The notes beneath the pieces were generated by a model that did no database searches, was not told the DNA's origin, and saw only the letters and a program-made list of their open reading frames with translations. Positions 60,685-64,000 of a DNA stretch of 64,000 nt are shown here, piece after piece (positions within the stretch are counted from its first letter, which is position 1; each line of letters opens with the position of its first letter). Made by a program: the position numbers and the translations under genes. The stretch is from Streptomyces sp. NBC_00443 (lineage in GTDB: Bacteria > Actinomycetota > Actinomycetes > Streptomycetales > Streptomycetaceae). Where the stretch lies: NCBI RefSeq assembly GCF_036014175.1, contig NZ_CP107917.1, positions 7,378,001 through 7,442,000 on the forward strand, read 5' to 3'.

Positions 60685-61781
60685 TCACCGGCGTCCCGAG
60701 CGGATCTTCCCCATGCTCTTCAGCAGACGGTCGGCCGGTTCGAACAGCTCCGGCCGGGTCTGCACGGTGTTGCGCAGCGCCCGGACCGGGGCACGGCGTG
60801 CCCGGTGTCCGAACGCGACCGGGTGACGACGGGTCACCCACCCCTCCGACACCAGCAACTCGCGTGTCTTCAGGGAGTCCTTGTACTCCTTCTGGCCCCG
60901 CCCGAGGTCGAGATAGGCGATGCCGTCGGCAGCGGCCGCCTCGGCCATGCGCAGATGCAGGACCAGACCCGGCGAGTACTTCGAGAACGCCGGGTCGTAC
61001 GCCGGGAACCAGCAGGCCAGCACCCGCTCGGTGCGCAGCCCGAAGTGCGCCGCGATCGGCTTGCCGCCCGCGTACAGCACCGACAGGATCCCCGCGAACG
61101 GCTCGGAACGGGTGTGGAACAGCTGGTCCACCAGCCCCGTGATCCACTCGTGCGCGAACCGGTCGCTGCGCCCGGTCCTGCGGTACTGCGCGGACTTCCA
61201 GGCCATCAGCGTGCGCAGGGCCGCCGGATCGCGCTCGTCGTGCACATAGCGCACACCGTCGTGATCCCGGCCCAGCTTGCGCTCCTTGGCGAGCGTCGAC
61301 TTCGTGAACTTCGGTGACCGCTCGCGCAGTTGGCCCAGATACATCTCGTACCCCTGGTCGATGTCCATGACCGGGGACGGGAACGTGCCGGACGCCGCCT
61401 CCTCGAACGCCGCCTGGCCCTCCACCAGGTGGTCGAACTCCCATACGGCGAGCCCGCACGCCTTCAGCAGCTCCCGGGCGTCCCACGTGAACCCGGGCCG
61501 GTGCACCACCCCTGCGCGTCCGAGACGCCGAGCCCGATGGCTCGGCCGACTCCGGCCGCCGTCCGCTGGAACGGGAAGAACGCCGCCGGTTCGCCGCGCT
61601 CCCGCACGACCGCGATCCGCACCCCGCGCCGGCAGCGGCCGACCGCGAGGGCGAACTCGGGCGAGAGGAAGGGGTTGGCCAGCTCCGGCGAACCCTGAAG
61701 ATGGGCCTTGGACTGCATCGATGTCCACGCCGCCCGGTCGGCGGAGCTGAGCTCGCCGGGGCGGTACACGCTGATGTCCAC
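60685..61781 (-). pseudogene. FemAB/CelD-like GNAT acyltransferase, frameshifted
   Basis: The product is a GNAT-fold protein related to FemAB and CelD/BcsL acyltransferases: ADRAAWTSMQSKAHLQGSPE, FLSPEFALAVGRCRRGVR and FFPFQRTAAGVGRAIGLG in the first frame, then PGFTWDARELLKACGL, TKSTLAKERKLGRD, RFAHEWITGLVDQLF and the GIAYLDLGRGQKEYKDSL end in another. After SDAQG the frame changes; one base seems missing in the run of four C at 61509-61512. Restoring it gives a normal-length protein of about 365 residues. Start is GTG 61781, two bases after the membrane-protein stop, with AAGGCGGA upstream (TTG 61790 is alternative). Its place beside the polysaccharide operon suggests modification of that glycan (inference). 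Confidence 0.5.
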
Positions 61782-61782
61782 G

Positions 61783-62207
61783 TCAGTCAATCCGCCTTCG
61801 CGTCGTACGGCCGCGCAGCCGCCGCACCAGAACCAGCAGGAGAATGAGGGCGCTGATCGCGGTCACGGCCACGATCCCGCCGCGGACCGACCACCGGTGC
61901 ACGGCCAGCATGCCCTGGGCCACCAGCATGTTGACGACGACCGCGCCCGCGACCGCGGCCACGGTCCTGCCGAAGGGTTCCAGTCCGCGCAGCGCCGCGG
62001 CGATCGCCGCGGCGGGTGTCGCGAGCAGGAAGAACAGCGTGAACGGGCCGCGCAGTGGTGACTGCGAGCCGACGAGCGCGAGAACCGCGCCGAATCCCCC
62101 ATGGCCGTCGCGACGCCCGCGAGCAGCGGTGTCAGGTCCCTCCCCGGTCCTGACCGCTCCCGCTCGGCGTCCTGAGACGCACCTGTCTTGCTACGTAAGG
62201 TCTGCAT
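61783..62207 (-). pseudogene. Small multi-pass membrane protein, frameshifted
   Basis: From ATG 62207 (MQTLRSKTGASQDAE) the frame reaches PLLAGVATAMG and then breaks. One frame over, the sequence continues GFGAVLALVGSQSPLRGPF, FLLATPAAAIAAALRG, VAAVAGAVVVNMLVAQ and ISALILLLVLVRRLRG, ending RRRID at 61783. The break coincides with CCCCC at 62096-62100; one added base would restore a four-TM protein of about 141 residues. Function is unknown. The stop is immediately before the FemAB/CelD-like start, so the two genes are coupled. Confidence 0.5.
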
Positions 62208-62278
62208 TGGCGACTTTGCCCCCCGAAGCGCCGGATGCCGGGCTTCAATGTCGCTCAGCTCCGTGGGGGCCGTCAAGA

Positions 62279-62313
62279 CGTTCCCCGGAGACGGCGGGCG
62301 TCTCCGGGGAACG
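62279..62313 (-). terminator. Terminator after the subtilase gene
   Basis: Perfect 15-base arms CGTTCCCCGGAGACG (62279-62293) and CGTCTCCGGGGAACG (62299-62313) with a 5-base loop lie 28 bases downstream of the subtilase stop on the minus strand. The following TTGACG (62276-62271) could be a -35 element for the next gene. Confidence 0.5.
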
Positions 62314-62340
62314 GTTGGTTCTGGTCGTACGGGTGTGCTG

Positions 62341-63549
62341 TTACGGGACGAGCTTCAGCAGCCGGTTGGGTGAGCCGGAGCCCGGGCCGGTGACCACGTT
62401 GGTGGTGGCGCCGCCCGTCAGGGCCGAGGCGACCGCGGCCGGGGTGGCCGAGGTGTGGTTCGCCAGGTAGACCGCCGCCGCGCCCGCGACGTGCGGGGTC
62501 GCCATCGACGTACCGGAGATGGTGTTCGTCGCGGTGTCGCTGGTGTACCAGCCGGCCGTGATGGAGGAGCCGGGCGCGAAGATGTCCAGCACCGAGCCGT
62601 AGTTGGAGTAGCTGGCCCGGGCGTCCGAGCTGGTGGTGGCGCCGACGGTGATCGCCTCGGTCACGCGGGCCGGGGAGTACGAGGAGGCGTTGGCGCTGCT
62701 GTTGCCGGCCGCGACGGCGTAGGTCACGCCGCTGGCGATGGAGTTGCGCACGGCCGTGTCCAGCGAGGCGGAGGCGCCGCCGCCGAGCGACATGTTGGCG
62801 ACCGAGGGGCCGGTGTGGTTGTCGGTCACCCAGTCGATGCCCGCGATGACGCCGGCGGTGGTGCCGGAGCCCGCGTTGTCGAGCACGCGCACCGCCACGA
62901 TCTTCGCCTTCTTGGCGACGCCGTAGGTCGAGCCCGCGATCGTGGTGGCCACATGGGTGCCGTGGCCGTTGCCGTCGGAGGCGGTGGTGTCCCCGTCGAC
63001 CGCGTCGTAGCCGTAACTCGCCCGGCCGCTGATCTGCTGGTGGGTGATGCGCACGCCGGTGTCGATGACGTACGCCGTCACGCCGCCGCCCGCGCTGTCC
63101 GGGTAGGTGTACGTGCCCGAGAGCGGGAGCGCGGACTGGTCGATGCGGTCCAGGCCCCAGGGAGCGCTGGTCTGCGTGGTGTCGGCCAGCTGGACGCGCT
63201 GGTTCTGCTCGACGGAGGCCACGGCCGGGTCGGCGGCGAGTCTCTTGGCCTCGGTTGCGGAGAGGCCGGCGGTGTAGCCGTTCAGCGCCTTGGTGAAGGT
63301 CCTGCTCACCGAGCCGCCGTACTCCTTCACCAGGTCCTTGCCGGCGGCCGAGGACGCCTTGAGGCCGGCGCTCTTCTTGAGCGTGACGATGTAGCTGTCC
63401 TTGATCGCCGTGGGGGAGCCGGCGGCCAGGACCTTGCCCTCGGCCGGAGCGGCGTGGGCGGGGAGGGACGTGAGTCCGCCGACGAGGGCGGCGGTCGCCA
63501 GGCCGGATATCGCGGCGAACCGGATTTTGTTGCTACGCAGTTGTGCCAT
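62341..63549 (-). CDS. Secreted subtilisin-like serine protease (S8, proteinase K type)
   Basis: This 402-residue preproenzyme has a signal peptide ([23 protein letters not shown]), an inhibitor I9 prodomain (about 50-120: [30 protein letters not shown]) and a mature domain beginning near T125 ([14 protein letters not shown]). The triad is D163 (AYVIDTG), H196 (NGHGTHVA) and S348 (SGTSMATPH), with N283 for the oxyanion hole (AAGNSS). No C-terminal extension is present. This enzyme is exported and self-activated. I chose ATG 63549 (GGAGGA upstream); the longer frame is Arg/Pro-rich. A hairpin at 63604-63625 lies in its leader and a terminator follows its stop. Confidence 0.5.
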   Translation of the reverse strand: MAQLRSNKIRFAAISGLATAALVGGLTSLPAHAAPAEGKVLAAGSPTAIKDSYIVTLKKSAGLKASSAAGKDLVKEYGGSVSRTFTKALNGYTAGLSATEAKRLAADPAVASVEQNQRVQLADTTQTSAPWGLDRIDQSALPLSGTYTYPDSAGGGVTAYVIDTGVRITHQQISGRASYGYDAVDGDTTASDGNGHGTHVATTIAGSTYGVAKKAKIVAVRVLDNAGSGTTAGVIAGIDWVTDNHTGPSVANMSLGGGASASLDTAVRNSIASGVTYAVAAGNSSANASSYSPARVTEAITVGATTSSDARASYSNYGSVLDIFAPGSSITAGWYTSDTATNTISGTSMATPHVAGAAAVYLANHTSATPAAVASALTGGATTNVVTGPGSGSPNRLLKLVP

Positions 63550-63863
63550 TACGAGGGAGTCCTCCTCAAGGCGGTGCGCAGGTGGTGCGCGCACATGTGG
63601 GGGGTGCGTGCGCGGTCGCACGCACGGCCCTGGAACGTCGCGTTCCCGTTCCGAAGCCGAGGTAAAGGATCTGTGGTCCCGGGGTGACGGACAAGGGAGT
63701 TGACGATCTGTCAACAATCCTGTCATGTACACGAAACGCAACTCATGGCGAACGCACAGGGTGGGAGTCGTGATGCCCGGGAAAGTCTTGGCATGGACAC
63801 TTCCCGTCAACACGCGTAGTTGGTACGACGGTTAAGGCAGAGATCCTGCTATAGGGAGGTTCC
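63550..63863. other. Divergent promoter region, subtilase and GDSL lipase
   Basis: The 314 bases between divergent secreted-enzyme genes hold both promoters. A perfect 9-base stem, GTGCGTGCG/CGCACGCAC (63604-63612 and 63617-63625, 4-base loop), is in the subtilase leader. Bases 63700-63760 are less GC-rich (TGTCAACAATCCTGTCATGTACACG) and look like promoter sequence. No gene is supported. Confidence 0.5.
63604..63625. promoter_or_regulatory. Perfect hairpin/palindrome in the subtilase leader
   Basis: GTGCGTGCG-CGGT-CGCACGCAC forms a 9-bp stem with a 4-base loop, about 55 bases upstream of the subtilase start on the minus strand. It may be a regulator site or an RNA-stabilising stem; nothing in the sequence decides between them. 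Confidence 0.5.
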
Positions 63864-64000
63864 ATGAGACGTTCCCGACTTTCCGCATACGTCGCCTCAC
63901 TCCTCCTCGCCGTCGGCACAGCCCTCACCGGGGCCGCGACAGCGCAGGCCGCCGACAGTGCCGCCGCAGGCGGCTATGTGGCCCTCGGCGACTCCTACTC
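63864..64000 (+). CDS. Secreted SGNH/GDSL lipase (3' end outside window)
   Basis: The first 45 codons are present. A Sec signal peptide (LSAYVASLLLAVGTALTGAATAQA, cleavage near A30) precedes YVALGDSYS, block I of SGNH hydrolases with catalytic Ser44. By recalled gene order this is the extracellular GDSL lipase next to the subtilase in S. coelicolor (SCO1725-like). AGGGAGG is 5 bases upstream of ATG 63864. The rest of the gene, with the Asp and His of the triad, is outside the window. Confidence 0.5.
   Translation, partial: MRRSRLSAYVASLLLAVGTALTGAATAQAADSAAAGGYVALGDSY

Overview
This window is a stretch of streptomycete chromosome. The DNA is very GC-rich with strong third-position bias, and GTG and TTG starts and ATGA/GTGA stop-start overlaps are common. 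The contents are typical of Streptomyces: secreted streptogrisin-type proteases, Rpf-like cell-wall lytic enzymes, an AA10 LPMO, a SepF paralogue, DnaE2 and DUF402/DUF72 genes. From memory only, the order scpB, rluB, chorismate mutase, tyrA, cmk, der, sflA, dnaE2, secreted lipase, LPMO, GDSL lipase matches the S. coelicolor core region around SCO1769 down to SCO1725. I see no transposase, integrase, CRISPR array, rRNA or convincing tRNA, so this reads as conserved core with species-specific insertions rather than an island.

Layout. 1-1.8 kb: end of scpB and rluB, closed by a strong terminator. 1.9-4.9 kb: an ECF sigma factor with a SnoaL-like tail, a DinB/MDMPI-fold partner, and a DHA2 efflux pump whose ribosome binding site lies in a long inverted repeat. 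4.9-8.1 kb: a compact cassette of NrtR-like Nudix protein, ADP-ribosylglycohydrolase and two Pol-beta-type nucleotidyltransferases, headed by a palindromic operator. 8.1-13.3 kb: Rieske lipoprotein, chorismate mutase, prephenate dehydrogenase, cytidylate kinase, acyltransferase and Der GTPase. 13.3-16.5 kb: two hypothetical genes (one frameshifted) and two Rpf-like proteins. 16.4-22.3 kb: a Liv-type ABC system with a three-domain LivH-LivM-LivG fusion, a LivF whose Walker A lysine is arginine, and a divergently transcribed binding lipoprotein. 22.3-34.7 kb: WYL regulator, stand-alone ctaD, PAP2 and PIG-V-like membrane proteins, a second DHA2 pump, a glutaryl-CoA-dehydrogenase-like enzyme, a SepF-like protein and a Cys-rich DUF5685 protein. 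34.9-39.1 kb: two streptogrisin paralogues flanking a band-7 gene that has lost its SPFH core in frame. 39.2-43.7 kb: dnaE2 with a perfect LexA-type SOS box and a Y-family, ImuB-like partner lacking the catalytic acidic residues. 43.7-52.2 kb: regulators, secreted lipase, sortase-anchored LPMO, acetyltransferases, a 45-codon small gene, a methyltransferase, DUF402, DUF72 and an AAA ATPase. 52.3-62.2 kb: a surface-polysaccharide locus (GH39-like glycosidase; two GT2 enzymes; a deacetylase; a 1275-residue flippase/membrane-glycosyltransferase fusion; a FemAB/CelD-like protein; a small membrane protein). 62.3-64 kb: secreted subtilase and the start of a GDSL lipase.

Three genes (near 13.89, 61.51 and 62.10 kb) each carry an apparent single-base loss inside a run of G/C. 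This may be a sequencing artefact of the assembly and should be resolved before calling them pseudogenes. The best candidates for new biology are the Nudix/ADP-ribosylglycohydrolase/nucleotidyltransferase cassette, the SOS-controlled dnaE2 and catalytic-site-less Y-polymerase pair, and a possible plus-strand small transcript ending at a terminator at 60.62 kb. [Form note: the original answer gave no confidence for any feature; the uniform 0.5 is a placeholder required by the schema, not an estimate.]
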